A DNA stretch of 63,467 nucleotides, taken from contig JAFZMO010000050.1 of NCBI GenBank assembly GCA_017551165.1, positions 1-63,467 on the forward strand, written 5' to 3'. Shown in pieces: positions 42,511 to 50,587 of this stretch. A program made the translations under genes and the position numbers. The DNA comes from Lachnospiraceae bacterium (lineage in GTDB: Bacteria > Bacillota > Clostridia > Lachnospirales > Lachnospiraceae). The number at the start of each line of letters is the position of its first letter. Within the stretch, counting starts at the first letter, position 1. Below the pieces are notes generated by a model that was given only the letters and a program-made list of their open reading frames with translations, did no database searches and was not told the DNA's origin.

Positions 42511-42524
42511 AAGGAGTATTCAAA

Positions 42525-43454
42525 ATGGCGCAATTGTATCTGGCGCCGATGGAGGAGGTCACGGGCTACCTCTTTCGGCAGACATTACAATCGGCTTTCG
42601 GCGGGGTGGACACGTACTTCACCCCGTTTCTTTCGCCTGTGACCGGGTGCGCGTTCAAGACGCGGCAGGGGCGTGAGCTCGACCCGTCGCACAACGCGGG
42701 GATGAACACGGTGCCGCAGGTGCTCACGAACGACGCAGACGCGGCGGTCACAATGTTTCAGCTGCTCGCGGACCTCGGTTACCGCGAGGTTAACTTAAAC
42801 TTCGGCTGCCCTTCGGGAACTGTCGTGAAGAAGGGGCGCGGCAGCGGTTTTCTGCGCGACCCGGAGGGCATGGAGCGCTTCTTCGACCGCCTGTTCTCGC
42901 ACGAGTTGCCGATGCCGGTGTCGGTCAAGACGCGGCTCGGGTACGCTGACGCGCAGGCGGAGTGGCCGCGGATCCTCGAGATCTACAACCGGTATCCGAT
43001 CACTGAGCTGATCGTGCATGCGCGCGTTCGCGAGGACTGGTACGGCGGCAAGCCGGACATGGACGCTTTCGCGTACGCGTATGAGAATACGAAGCTTCCG
43101 CTGTGTTACAACGGCGATATTACAAGCGCCGAGGGCTGCGCGAAGATCCTCGAGCGTTTTCCGGATCTCAAGGCGGTGATGATCGGGCGAGGCGCCGTCG
43201 CGAACCCCGGTATTTTCCGAGAGATCGCCACGGGAGAGGTGATGACCGACGCGGAGCTGCGGGCCTTCCACGATGCTTTGTACCGCGCGTATGTCGGGCT
43301 CTGGGGCGTAAAGGATACGCTCTTCAAGATGAAGGAGGTCTGGGGGTATCTCGGGGACCGTTATCCCGACGCGGAGCGCGCGAAGAAGCACATCCGCAAA
43401 TGCCGCTCGGAGGCCGAGTACCTGGTCGCTGCGGCGGAACTGCTCGGGAAGTGA
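42525..43454 (+). CDS. tRNA-dihydrouridine synthase family protein
   Basis: A 309-residue flavin enzyme that reduces uridines in the tRNA D-loop. FMN-barrel motifs: YLAPMEEVTGYLFR at the N-terminus, NLNFGCPSGTVVKKGRGSGFL (split near 91-111, with the catalytic Cys in GCPSGTV), VSVKTRLGY, ITELIVHAR, YNGDI and VMIGRGAVANPGIF. Length fits the shorter Dus proteins. AAGGAG lies eight bases before the ATG. The CIRCE element of htpG lies 30 bases after its stop. Which uridine is modified cannot be told. Confidence 0.9.
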   Translation: MAQLYLAPMEEVTGYLFRQTLQSAFGGVDTYFTPFLSPVTGCAFKTRQGRELDPSHNAGMNTVPQVLTNDADAAVTMFQLLADLGYREVNLNFGCPSGTVVKKGRGSGFLRDPEGMERFFDRLFSHELPMPVSVKTRLGYADAQAEWPRILEIYNRYPITELIVHARVREDWYGGKPDMDAFAYAYENTKLPLCYNGDITSAEGCAKILERFPDLKAVMIGRGAVANPGIFREIATGEVMTDAELRAFHDALYRAYVGLWGVKDTLFKMKEVWGYLGDRYPDAERAKKHIRKCRSEAEYLVAAAELLGK

Positions 43455-43483
43455 TCACGGAAAAACGCACATAAAACGCACTG

Positions 43484-43510
43484 TTAGCACTCGGACAAAA
43501 CGAGTGCTAA
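43484..43510 (+). promoter_or_regulatory. CIRCE operator (HrcA site)
   Basis: TTAGCACTC, nine bases, GAGTGCTAA: an exact match to the CIRCE element bound by the heat-shock repressor HrcA. It ends seven bases before the -35 box of the htpG promoter. hrcA itself is not in the window. Confidence 0.95.
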
Positions 43511-43517
43511 TTTTGTG

Positions 43518-43546
43518 TTGACTTTTCCATTTGCGCGGAGTATACT
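43518..43546 (+). promoter_or_regulatory. htpG promoter
   Basis: TTGACT (43518-43523), 17-bp spacer, TATACT (43541-43546). The leader is about 95 bases. Confidence 0.82.
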
Positions 43547-43646
43547 TGGCTGTGCGGGGAAGAAAAGGGCTTGTCCCGAGGGCTTCCCGGCAGCGAAAGA
43601 TTCTTTCGGTTCGCGGCGGACGCGGACCGTTACGGAGGTGTTTTCT

Positions 43647-45731
43647 ATGGCTATGGAACAGGGCAATTTGTCCATCAATTCGGAAAATATATTTCCCATC
43701 ATCAAGAAGTGGCTCTACTCGGATCACGACATTTTCCTCAGAGAGCTCGTGTCGAACGGCAGCGACGCCATCACGAAGCTGAAGAAGCTGGCGCTGATCG
43801 GCGAGGCGGAGATCGCGGACGACAATGAGTGGAAGATCATCGTGCGCATCAACCCCGAGGAGAAGACGCTCACCATCATCGACAACGGTATCGGTATGAC
43901 CGCGGATGAGGTGAAGGAGTACATCAACCAGATCGCATTTTCCGGCGCGACCGACTTCCTTGCGAAGTACAAGGACAAGGCGAGCGAGGACCAGATCATC
44001 GGCCACTTCGGTCTCGGCTTCTACAGCGCGTTCATGGTCGCACACAAGGTAACGATCGATACGCTCTCGTACAAGGACGGCGCGCAGGCCGTGCACTGGG
44101 AGTCCGAGGAGGGCCTGAACTATGAGATGAGCGATTCCGACCGCACCGAGCGCGGCACGAAGATCACGCTGTACTTAAACGAGGACAGCTACGAGTTCTC
44201 GAACGAGTACCGCGTCAAGGAAGTGCTCGGCAAATACTGCTCGTTCATGCCGGTGCCGATCTTCTTCGAGGATGCGACGAAGCCCGCGCCCGCAGAGGAG
44301 CCGGAGGTGATCGACGCCGAGGTCGATGCGGACGGCAAGGCGACGGAGGTTGAAGGCGAGGAGGCCGACGCGAAGGCCGAGACCAAGAAGGAGAAGAAGG
44401 GTCCGAAGCCGATCAACGACACGTTCCCGCTGTTTTTGCATTCCCCTTCCGAGTGCAAGGAAGAGGAGTACAAGGAGTTCTACCGCACGACGTTCCACGA
44501 CTACAAGGAGCCGCTGTTCTGGATCCATCTGAACATGGACTACCCGTTCAACCTGAAGGGCATCCTTTATTTTCCGAAGATCAACACGGAGTACGACAGC
44601 CTCGACGGCACGATCAAGCTCTACAACAACCAGGTCTTCATCGCGGACAACATCAAGGAAGTCATCCCGGAGTTTCTGATGCTCCTCAAGGGCGTCATCG
44701 ACTGCCCGGACATCCCGCTCAACGTATCGCGAAGCGCGTTGCAGAACGACGGTTTCGTGAAGAAGATCAGCGACTACATCGCGAAGAAGGTCGCCGACAA
44801 GCTCTCCGGCATGTACAAGACCGACCGCGAGAATTACGAAAAATGCTGGGACGACATCTGCCCGTTCATCAAGTACGGTTGCCTTCGTGACGCGAAGTTC
44901 CGCGAGAAGATGAAGGACTTCCTCATCTACAAGGATATCGACGGAAAATACATCACGCTGCCTGAGTACGTGGAGGCCGCGAAGGCTTCGAAGGACGGGG
45001 CTGCGGATGCCGCTGAGGCGAAGGACGCTTCCGAGAATGCTGATGCGAAGGCAGATGCAACTGAGAAGACGGAAGCAGCCGATACCGCGGATGCCGAGAA
45101 GACCGACGATGCGGCGAAGGAGCCGGAGAAGACCGTTGTATATTATGTGACCGACGAGAAGCAGCAGAGCCAGTACATCAACATGTTCCGCGAGAACGGC
45201 GTCGATGCGATCATCATGACGCACCGGATCGACCAGCCGTTTATCCAGCAGCTGGAGCAGGAGAACGACACCGTGACGTTCCGCCGCATTGATGCGGACG
45301 TGACCGACACGCTGAAGGACGAGGCGGACGCAGAGGAACTCAAGAAGATGACCGAGAACCTCACGGCGACGTTCCGCAAGTCGCTCAACAACGGTGAGCT
45401 CGACATCGCGGTGGAGAAGCTGAAGAACACGCAGATCCCGGCGATGATCACGCTGTCCGAGGACAGCCGCCGCATGCAGGATATGATGGCGATGTACGGC
45501 ATGGCGCAGGCCGGACTTCCGGACGATTCGAAGCTCGTGCTCAACGCGGGCAACAAGCTCGTCAAGTTTGTCTGCGACAATCCGGATGATGCGAACACCG
45601 CACTTCTGTGCGCACAGATCTACGACCTGGCGCGCATTGCGCAGAAGCCGCTGGAGCCCGCCGACATGACTGCGTTCATGGAGCGCAGCACCAAGCTAAT
45701 GGGCATGCTCGCAGGCCTTAGGGATGAGTGA
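43647..45731 (+). CDS. htpG: Hsp90 chaperone HtpG with two charged insertions
   Basis: A 694-residue ATP-dependent chaperone. The N-terminal GHKL domain has LRELVSNGSDAI, IDNGIGM (D79 area) and GHFGLGFYSAFMV. An acidic/Lys linker of about 48 residues (209-256; PAPAEEPEVIDAEVD, then AKAETKKEKK) joins it to the middle domain. A second Ala/Asp/Lys-rich insert of about 50 residues (446-495) breaks the loop before VVYYVTDEKQQSQYI. Bacterial HtpG is normally about 620-630 residues and lacks both. The start at 43647 follows GGAGGTG; upstream codons overlap the promoter. The CIRCE site implies heat-shock control by HrcA. A strong terminator follows. Confidence 0.94.
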   Translation: MAMEQGNLSINSENIFPIIKKWLYSDHDIFLRELVSNGSDAITKLKKLALIGEAEIADDNEWKIIVRINPEEKTLTIIDNGIGMTADEVKEYINQIAFSGATDFLAKYKDKASEDQIIGHFGLGFYSAFMVAHKVTIDTLSYKDGAQAVHWESEEGLNYEMSDSDRTERGTKITLYLNEDSYEFSNEYRVKEVLGKYCSFMPVPIFFEDATKPAPAEEPEVIDAEVDADGKATEVEGEEADAKAETKKEKKGPKPINDTFPLFLHSPSECKEEEYKEFYRTTFHDYKEPLFWIHLNMDYPFNLKGILYFPKINTEYDSLDGTIKLYNNQVFIADNIKEVIPEFLMLLKGVIDCPDIPLNVSRSALQNDGFVKKISDYIAKKVADKLSGMYKTDRENYEKCWDDICPFIKYGCLRDAKFREKMKDFLIYKDIDGKYITLPEYVEAAKASKDGAADAAEAKDASENADAKADATEKTEAADTADAEKTDDAAKEPEKTVVYYVTDEKQQSQYINMFRENGVDAIIMTHRIDQPFIQQLEQENDTVTFRRIDADVTDTLKDEADAEELKKMTENLTATFRKSLNNGELDIAVEKLKNTQIPAMITLSEDSRRMQDMMAMYGMAQAGLPDDSKLVLNAGNKLVKFVCDNPDDANTALLCAQIYDLARIAQKPLEPADMTAFMERSTKLMGMLAGLRDE

Positions 45732-45754
45732 TCCCGAAATAAAGAAAAACAAAG

Positions 45755-45786
45755 CGAGCGCAACCGTGAGGCTGCGCTCGTTTTTT
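45755..45786 (+). terminator. htpG terminator
   Basis: CGAGCGCA pairs with TGCGCTCG over a 10-base loop, followed by six Ts. Confidence 0.9.
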
Positions 45787-45808
45787 GCTTACGATACGGT
45801 CAGCGCGA

Positions 45809-46345
45809 TCAGCGCTGTTCCGGATAGATGGAATTGTACTGCGGCAGCAGCTCCTGCTTCACCGGTTTCCTTGCCTTTACAGCCAGCAGAGTCAGGATGA
45901 CCAGAACGGCGTAGAGGATGACGCCGGCGATCAGTGCGTAGTAGAAAACCGTTACAGCACCCATTGCCGCGTACCTGTTAGCCTCGAAGTCTACGCCCCA
46001 CAGTCGTGCGTAGGTCATGAGCGTCATGTCCACGGTGAGCACGGCGAAGAAGATTCCGAGGATGATCGTGAATCCCAAATGCACCAGTGAAATGGTCCAA
46101 CTCTTCTTCCACAGAAGGCACAGAACCACTGAGCAGCAGGGGAAGCCGAACATGAGAACCGGCCGCACACTGTTCAGGATATACTGCCGTCCGTAGTTGT
46201 TTGCGGCAACGACCGAGTACACGGCGGCGATCGTACAGATGCCTATCACGATGAAGTAAATGATGCGAACAACCGAGAACATGTCCTCGTTGGTCATTTC
46301 GGTTACGAACATGGGCTGATATGCCTTGCTTTTTTCCTGCTTCAT
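45809..46345 (-). CDS. Four-helix membrane protein of unknown function
   Basis: A 178-residue protein I do not recognise. It has a polar N-terminus (about 1-22), then four hydrophobic segments: roughly 24-47 (VVRIIYFIVIGICTIAAVYSVV), 58-80 (with FPCCSVVLCLLW), 84-108 and 128-155. The C-terminal tail is basic then polar. GGGGGATA lies just before the ATG. Convergent with htpG across its terminator; it stands alone. No enzyme motif was seen. Confidence 0.7.
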   Translation of the reverse strand: MKQEKSKAYQPMFVTEMTNEDMFSVVRIIYFIVIGICTIAAVYSVVAANNYGRQYILNSVRPVLMFGFPCCSVVLCLLWKKSWTISLVHLGFTIILGIFFAVLTVDMTLMTYARLWGVDFEANRYAAMGAVTVFYYALIAGVILYAVLVILTLLAVKARKPVKQELLPQYNSIYPEQR

Positions 46346-46466
46346 AACCTGTATCCCCCATAAGAAAACAGTCGTCCGGGCCCATAATTATCAGGCCTTT
46401 CATATATTCTACCACGGGGAAAAACAGAAGTCAAAAAGATTGCGGGAGATTCGCTCATTTTGGGGG

Positions 46467-46495
46467 TTGACAATCCGGGATATTTGTTGCATAAT
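46467..46495 (+). promoter_or_regulatory. Promoter of the tRNA cluster
   Basis: Consensus TTGACA (46467-46472), 17-bp spacer, CATAAT (46490-46495), 21 bases before the first tRNA. Confidence 0.75.
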
Positions 46496-46516
46496 GTGTG
46501 AGCACGCGAAAAATTT

Positions 46517-46590
46517 CGAGGCGTGGCTCAGTTTGGTAGAGCGCTGCGTTCGGGACGCAGAGGTCGTGGGTTCGAATCCCGTCGCCTCGA
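46517..46590 (+). tRNA. tRNA-Pro (CGG)
   Basis: Acceptor CGAGGCG/CGCCTCG, discriminator A, anticodon stem CTGCG/CGCAG with loop TTCGGGA (anticodon CGG), T-loop TTCGAAT. CCA is not encoded. Confidence 0.92.
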
Positions 46591-46600
46591 TTTCGTGCAT

Positions 46601-46673
46601 GCTGGAATAGCTCAGCCGGTAGAGCACTTCACTCGTAATGAAGGGGTCGTCAGTTCGAATCTGATTTCCAGCT
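46601..46673 (+). tRNA. tRNA-Thr (CGT)
   Basis: Acceptor GCTGGAA/TTCCAGC, anticodon stem CTTCA/TGAAG with loop CTCGTAA (anticodon CGT), T-loop TTCGAAT. CCA is not encoded. Confidence 0.92.
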
Positions 46674-46726
46674 TTTTCGTTTTGTAACTTCGGACGGAAA
46701 CCGCTCGGAGCAACAAGGCGTGAATT

Positions 46727-46800
46727 CGAGGCGTGGCTCAGTTTGGTAGAGCACCGTGTTAGGGACGCGGGGGTCGCGTGTTCAAGTCACGTCGCCTCGA
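46727..46800 (+). tRNA. Divergent tRNA-Pro copy with anticodon AGG
   Basis: Acceptor, D-arm and ends are identical to the tRNA-Pro at 46517. The anticodon arm is changed to CCGTG/CGCGG (one G-T pair) with loop TTAGGGA, giving anticodon AGG. The T-arm loop is TTCAAGT rather than TTCGAAT, and its stem still pairs. It may be a working Pro isoacceptor or a decaying duplicate. Confidence 0.7.
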
Positions 46801-46802
46801 TT

Positions 46803-46836
46803 AACCCTATCTCCAGGCGGAGGTAGGGTTATTTTG
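46803..46836 (+). terminator. tRNA cluster terminator
   Basis: AACCCTATCTCC pairs with GGAGGTAGGGTT (one wobble) over AGGC, followed by ATTTTG. Confidence 0.82.
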
Positions 46837-46884
46837 TTTCTTTCAGTGTTTTGTTTTCGGATTGCGGAAGGATGGGAGGTTCGT

Positions 46885-48426
46885 ATGAAGCCGGCATTGA
46901 TCATGGCGATCGTATTTGCGATAGCTACGGTAGTTGTAGCCTTTGTGTTTGCGATGAAACTGCGCGTGGCACAGAGTCGGTTGAAGTCCGGCGAGAAGCA
47001 GCTGAACGAGTTGAAGAGCCGTCTGGCTCGCGCGGAGGCGTTCGGCCAGGAGAACTCCCAGGCGAAGACCGCAATGACCGATAACTACGAGACGATCCGC
47101 AAGAAGTATGAGCGTTTGCGCAGGCTGGCGTACTACGACGCCGGGACAGATCTTCCCAACCGCCTGAAGCTGACGGAATCGTTCGAGGCGGCCAAGAAGA
47201 AGTGTGCGGAGGGCGAGGAGATCGGACTTGCGATCTTTGCATTCCGCAGCGAGTCGGACGCCGGGTTGAGCTTCTTGGGGCGCAACAACACGGAGATGAA
47301 ACAGGAGATCCTGCAGCGCCTTCGCGGCGCGCTGAACAGTGAGGACGATGAGATCGCACTGCTCGGCGACGACGCATTTGCCGTGTTGACACAGAGGATC
47401 GTGCACCGCGTGGACTACGAGAGCAAGATCGACAAGCTCTTCAAGCTGCTCGCTCTTCCGATGATGAACAACGGCGTGGAGACGGAGCCGATCGTGTACG
47501 GCGCGGTGACCGTGGCGCCCGAGGACGGCAACACGATGCAGATTTTGGATATGAACCTGGGACTCGCCATGGCGGAGGCGGTCAAGCAGTCCGCCGAGCA
47601 GGGTGAGTGCCGGTATTGCTTCTATACGGAGGAGATCGCGAAGAACGCCATCGACCGGATGGGCATACAGGCGGCCGTCACGGACGCGGTGCGCGCCGGC
47701 GCGGTGGAGTATCCGCTGATCCCTCGGAAAATGTTGTCCGGCGGCGCGATCGAGCAGCTCGCCGTCTCCCCGATCCTGCGGACGCAGGAGGGTGTTGTCG
47801 GAGGCGACACGCTGTTTGGTTACATCGACCAAAGCGGTCAGGCGATGGTCGTGTACGAGGCGATGCTGGTGCGCGCGGGAGAGTTTTTGCACCGCTTTGC
47901 GGAGATGGGAATCACGGATGTGCGCATCGCGGTTCCGGTGTCGGAGCGCATGTTCAACAACCGTGAATTTATCAAGACTACATATGACGCACTGCAGAAC
48001 CAGGAGCCGGATATGCGTCGCGTGACGTTCGAGCTTCCGGAGCAGGTAGTGATGCGCAACCTTCGCAGATCGAAGGAGATCATGCGCAAGCTCGAGGCGT
48101 TCGGCGTGTGCTTCACGCTGGATACGGAGGGCCTTCCCATCGTGCCCGCGAAGGAGCTCGCGGAGATGCCGGTCGTCTACTGGAGAGCACAGAGCATTGC
48201 CGTGCCCGAGCCCGGCGACGAGGAGACCGCCAAGCTTCTCTCGGCGGTCGCACAGACGGCGCATCAGTTCGGCGCGAAGCTCATTTGCGCCGGCATGAAC
48301 ACAAGAGAGCAGGAGACGCTCGCGAAGGAGTGCGGGCTCGATATCGCGCAGGGCGCGCTGTACGGCGAGGCGATGGGCGCTGAGCTTGTCGGTCACCTGA
48401 TGACGGCGCTTCGCAACGAGTCGTAA
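46885..48426 (+). CDS. Membrane-anchored degenerate GGDEF-EAL protein
   Basis: A 513-residue protein. Residues 4-25 (LIMAIVFAIATVVVAFVFAM) form an N-terminal membrane anchor, followed by a coiled coil to about 85. A diguanylate-cyclase-like domain starts at YYDAGTDLPNRLKL; its active loop reads LLGDDAFAVL in place of GG(D/E)EF. An EAL-like domain follows from about 270 with no EAL tripeptide and poor metal motifs (e.g. DTEGLPIV). It is therefore probably inactive as cyclase and phosphodiesterase and may act as a c-di-GMP or protein sensor. The start follows GGGAGGT. No other c-di-GMP gene is in the window. Confidence 0.75.
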   Translation: MKPALIMAIVFAIATVVVAFVFAMKLRVAQSRLKSGEKQLNELKSRLARAEAFGQENSQAKTAMTDNYETIRKKYERLRRLAYYDAGTDLPNRLKLTESFEAAKKKCAEGEEIGLAIFAFRSESDAGLSFLGRNNTEMKQEILQRLRGALNSEDDEIALLGDDAFAVLTQRIVHRVDYESKIDKLFKLLALPMMNNGVETEPIVYGAVTVAPEDGNTMQILDMNLGLAMAEAVKQSAEQGECRYCFYTEEIAKNAIDRMGIQAAVTDAVRAGAVEYPLIPRKMLSGGAIEQLAVSPILRTQEGVVGGDTLFGYIDQSGQAMVVYEAMLVRAGEFLHRFAEMGITDVRIAVPVSERMFNNREFIKTTYDALQNQEPDMRRVTFELPEQVVMRNLRRSKEIMRKLEAFGVCFTLDTEGLPIVPAKELAEMPVVYWRAQSIAVPEPGDEETAKLLSAVAQTAHQFGAKLICAGMNTREQETLAKECGLDIAQGALYGEAMGAELVGHLMTALRNES

Positions 48427-48439
48427 AATGAACCCCGTG

Positions 48440-48464
48440 GTTTTTGTGGAAGTCCCACAAAAAC
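48440..48464. terminator. Hairpin after the GGDEF-EAL gene
   Basis: GTTTTTGTGG pairs perfectly with CCACAAAAAC over a 5-base loop, 14 bases past the stop. The T-runs lie within the stem, so termination strength is uncertain. Confidence 0.45.
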
Positions 48465-48557
48465 AAGCGCTTTTGCACTGACTGAGAGGACCGCGTTTTG
48501 TGCGCGGTGAACGAATCGGAGGGCGTAGGTTCTCCGTGCCGAAAGGGCTCTCATCCC

Positions 48558-48587
48558 TTGCGGAAACACATGTGAATATGATACAAT
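48558..48587 (+). promoter_or_regulatory. Promoter of the DUF5688 gene
   Basis: TTGCGG (48558-48563), 18-bp spacer, TACAAT (48582-48587). Confidence 0.5.
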
Positions 48588-48589
48588 CG

Positions 48590-48622
48590 GAGTTGTCGGG
48601 ATCCCGGCAACTCTTTTATTTT
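48590..48622 (+). terminator. Terminator-like hairpin at the promoter start site
   Basis: GAGTTGTCGGG and CCCGGCAACTC form a near-perfect stem around AT, followed by TTTTATTTT. It sits right after the -10 box. It may stop read-through from upstream or shape the new transcript's 5' end. Confidence 0.55.
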
Positions 48623-48718
48623 CCGATGGGGCGTTCGCCCCGAGATCACGCGCGTGAACAAAACAATCCATTAACAGTATTGGGAAAGGGCCCGACGAAC
48701 GCCGGGTGTGTGTTTGCT

Positions 48719-49666
48719 ATGAAGAATTTTCAGGAGTTTTGTGACTGCGTGAGGGAGTATGTGCAGGGTACGTTGGGGGAAGAGTACTCGGTCACGATGA
48801 AGTCGGTCCGCAAGAACAACAATATCGAGATGGAGGGAATGCTGATCCGCCATAAGGATTCGCCGGTCGCGCCGACGGTGTACCTCAATCCATACTATGA
48901 GCAGTACGCGGAGGGACGGACGATCGCCCACATCGCGGACGAGGTGGCGGAGGTCTACCGCAACAACAGCACGCCGTGGAAGGAGACGCCGGATTTCGAT
49001 TTTGCGTCGGTGAGAGAGAACATTCTGTTCCGCATGGTCAACCGGGGGATGAACCGCGAGGAGCTCGAGCATATGCCGCATGTGGAGATCGGGGATTTTG
49101 CCGTCGGCTTTCAGTGGATCGTGAACACCGACGACCAGAAGATCGGCAGCGTGCGCATCTCCGACGAGCAGGCGGAGGAGTGGGGCGTGACGACGGACGA
49201 GCTGACGGCGCTCGCGATCGAGAACGCGGCGCGGGTCACGCCGCCGGTTCTTCGGAACATTGAGGACGTGCTCTATGAGATGATCTCAAACAACGGGGGC
49301 GAGATCTGCGGACTGACGCTTGAGGAGCTGACGAGCGAGCGGGAGAGTGGCGAGTTCCCCATGTATGTGCTGACGAACAGCAAGCTCCACATGGGGGCTA
49401 CGGCGCTGCTGGCGCTGCCGTTTCTGTACCGGTTCCGCGAGCGGATCGGGGAGGATTTCTGGATCCTGCCGTCGAGCATCCACGAGGTTATTCTGATCCC
49501 GGTTTCGAAGGTGGACGACCGCAGCAAGCTCGCCGAGATGGTGCACACGATCAACGAGACGCAGGTGCCGCCGCAGGAGGTCCTCTCGGATGAGGTCTAC
49601 AGTTTCAAGGAGTTCGAGGAGCTGATGCCGGAGGGGTTCCGCGCGCAGCTGCAGGCTCGGGCATAA
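48719..49666 (+). CDS. DUF5688-family protein
   Basis: A 315-residue soluble protein matching my recollection of DUF5688, a family of Lachnospiraceae and related Clostridia without known function. Visible features are the opening MKNFQEFCDCVREYV, VTMKSVRKNNNIEMEGMLI, YLNPYYEQYAEGRTI and a C-terminal EVILIPVSK with DDRSKLAEMVHTINETQV. No signal peptide, membrane segment or nuclease motif. The start at 48719 matches relatives; the ribosome site is weak. Its leader (48590-48718) contains several GC-rich hairpins. Confidence 0.78.
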   Translation: MKNFQEFCDCVREYVQGTLGEEYSVTMKSVRKNNNIEMEGMLIRHKDSPVAPTVYLNPYYEQYAEGRTIAHIADEVAEVYRNNSTPWKETPDFDFASVRENILFRMVNRGMNREELEHMPHVEIGDFAVGFQWIVNTDDQKIGSVRISDEQAEEWGVTTDELTALAIENAARVTPPVLRNIEDVLYEMISNNGGEICGLTLEELTSERESGEFPMYVLTNSKLHMGATALLALPFLYRFRERIGEDFWILPSSIHEVILIPVSKVDDRSKLAEMVHTINETQVPPQEVLSDEVYSFKEFEELMPEGFRAQLQARA

Positions 49667-49670
49667 CAAA

Positions 49671-49696
49671 AAGGCCCGCGGGTTACCGCGGGCCTT
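49671..49696 (-). terminator. tRNA-Arg terminator
   Basis: AAGGCCCGCGG pairs with CCGCGGGCCTT over GTTA. On the minus strand it is followed by TTTTTG, so it suits the tRNA-Arg gene; it may also slow transcripts from the DUF5688 gene. Confidence 0.75.
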
Positions 49697-49701
49697 ACGT
49701 A

Positions 49702-49774
49702 TGCGCCTGAAGGGATTCGAACCCCCGACCATTGGCTTCGGAAGCCACTACTCTATCCACTGAGCTACAAGCGC
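49702..49774 (-). tRNA. tRNA-Arg (CCG)
   Basis: On the minus strand: acceptor GCGCTTG/CAGGCGC (one wobble), discriminator A, anticodon loop TTCCGAA (anticodon CCG), T-loop TTCGAAT. The top pair of the anticodon stem is a G-A mismatch. CCA is not encoded. Confidence 0.88.
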
Positions 49775-49786
49775 TGACACCGATGT

Positions 49787-49815
49787 ATCATAGCACAGTT
49801 TCCCGATAAAGTAAA
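49787..49815 (-). promoter_or_regulatory. tRNA-Arg promoter
   Basis: On the minus strand TTTACT (49815-49810), 17-bp spacer, TATGAT (49792-49787). Confidence 0.6.
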
Positions 49816-49846
49816 GTGGTCGTACGGAAAATCCCGTTCCCGTAGG

Positions 49847-50587
49847 TCAGTCGACGAGCTCGTATCGCTCGACCTCGGAGGCCTCGTCGATCTCGATCCC
49901 CTCGGAGTAGGAGATGTAGCCGATCTTGCAGCCGGGACCGATCTTGACGATGCGGCCCATGACCGAAGCAGCGGTCACATTTTCCAAATAGATCTCGTCA
50001 CCCTCGATGGTGTTGTTGACGCGGAACTTGTGGCCGCTTCCATCGCGCCCGAACAGGCGGGAGAAGAAACCTACCGGTCCGTCGGCATGACGCTCGACGG
50101 TAATCTTGCTGCCGCCGATGCTGTCCGCGGTACAGTCACCGTTCATGCGGACGAGGATATTCTCCGCATTGATCAGGCCGCCGCTCTTGACGGCGCCGTC
50201 AATCTTGATCTCCTCGGCGGTGACGTCGCGGTCGGAGGAGATCAAACCGCTTATGTGAAGCTCACGGCAGCGGAGCGATGCTACGTGGAAGGAACCTCCC
50301 GCATGGCAGTTGTCGATTATCACGACGTCGCCGCCAACGTGGCAGCTTCCCGCGACATGGGCGGAATTTGCCTCGAGGTTTCCGTCAACGTGGCCGCTGC
50401 CGGAGACATGGAATTCGTTGCGGCAGGTGAGGCTGCCGCATACGTGGCCGGAACCGGCGGCATGGAACGAATCGCAAACGGCGTCCCCGTTCACGCGTCC
50501 GCTGCCGCTGATACGGATATCGCCGTTGTAGTCGGCGCCCGGAAGGCTGCCCGAGCCGGCGATGTTGTAGTTTTGCTTATCACTCAT
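49847..50587 (-). CDS. Bactofilin-like polymer-forming protein (YhbE/YhbF type)
   Basis: A 246-residue protein built from short glycine-rich turns repeated about every 18-20 residues: ADYNGDIRISGSGRVNGD, FHAAGSGHVCGSL, FHVSGSGHVDGNL, AHVAGSCHVGGDV. This is the beta-solenoid pattern of bactofilins and YhbE/YhbF proteins, which form filaments or coats. A second solenoid half follows residue 110, interrupted by a basic loop (FFSRLFGRDGSG). No membrane segment. It overlaps the upstream regulator gene by eight bases, so both are co-translated. In Bacillus, yhbD-yhbE-yhbF have the same order. Confidence 0.82.
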   Translation of the reverse strand: MSDKQNYNIAGSGSLPGADYNGDIRISGSGRVNGDAVCDSFHAAGSGHVCGSLTCRNEFHVSGSGHVDGNLEANSAHVAGSCHVGGDVVIIDNCHAGGSFHVASLRCRELHISGLISSDRDVTAEEIKIDGAVKSGGLINAENILVRMNGDCTADSIGGSKITVERHADGPVGFFSRLFGRDGSGHKFRVNNTIEGDEIYLENVTAASVMGRIVKIGPGCKIGYISYSEGIEIDEASEVERYELVD

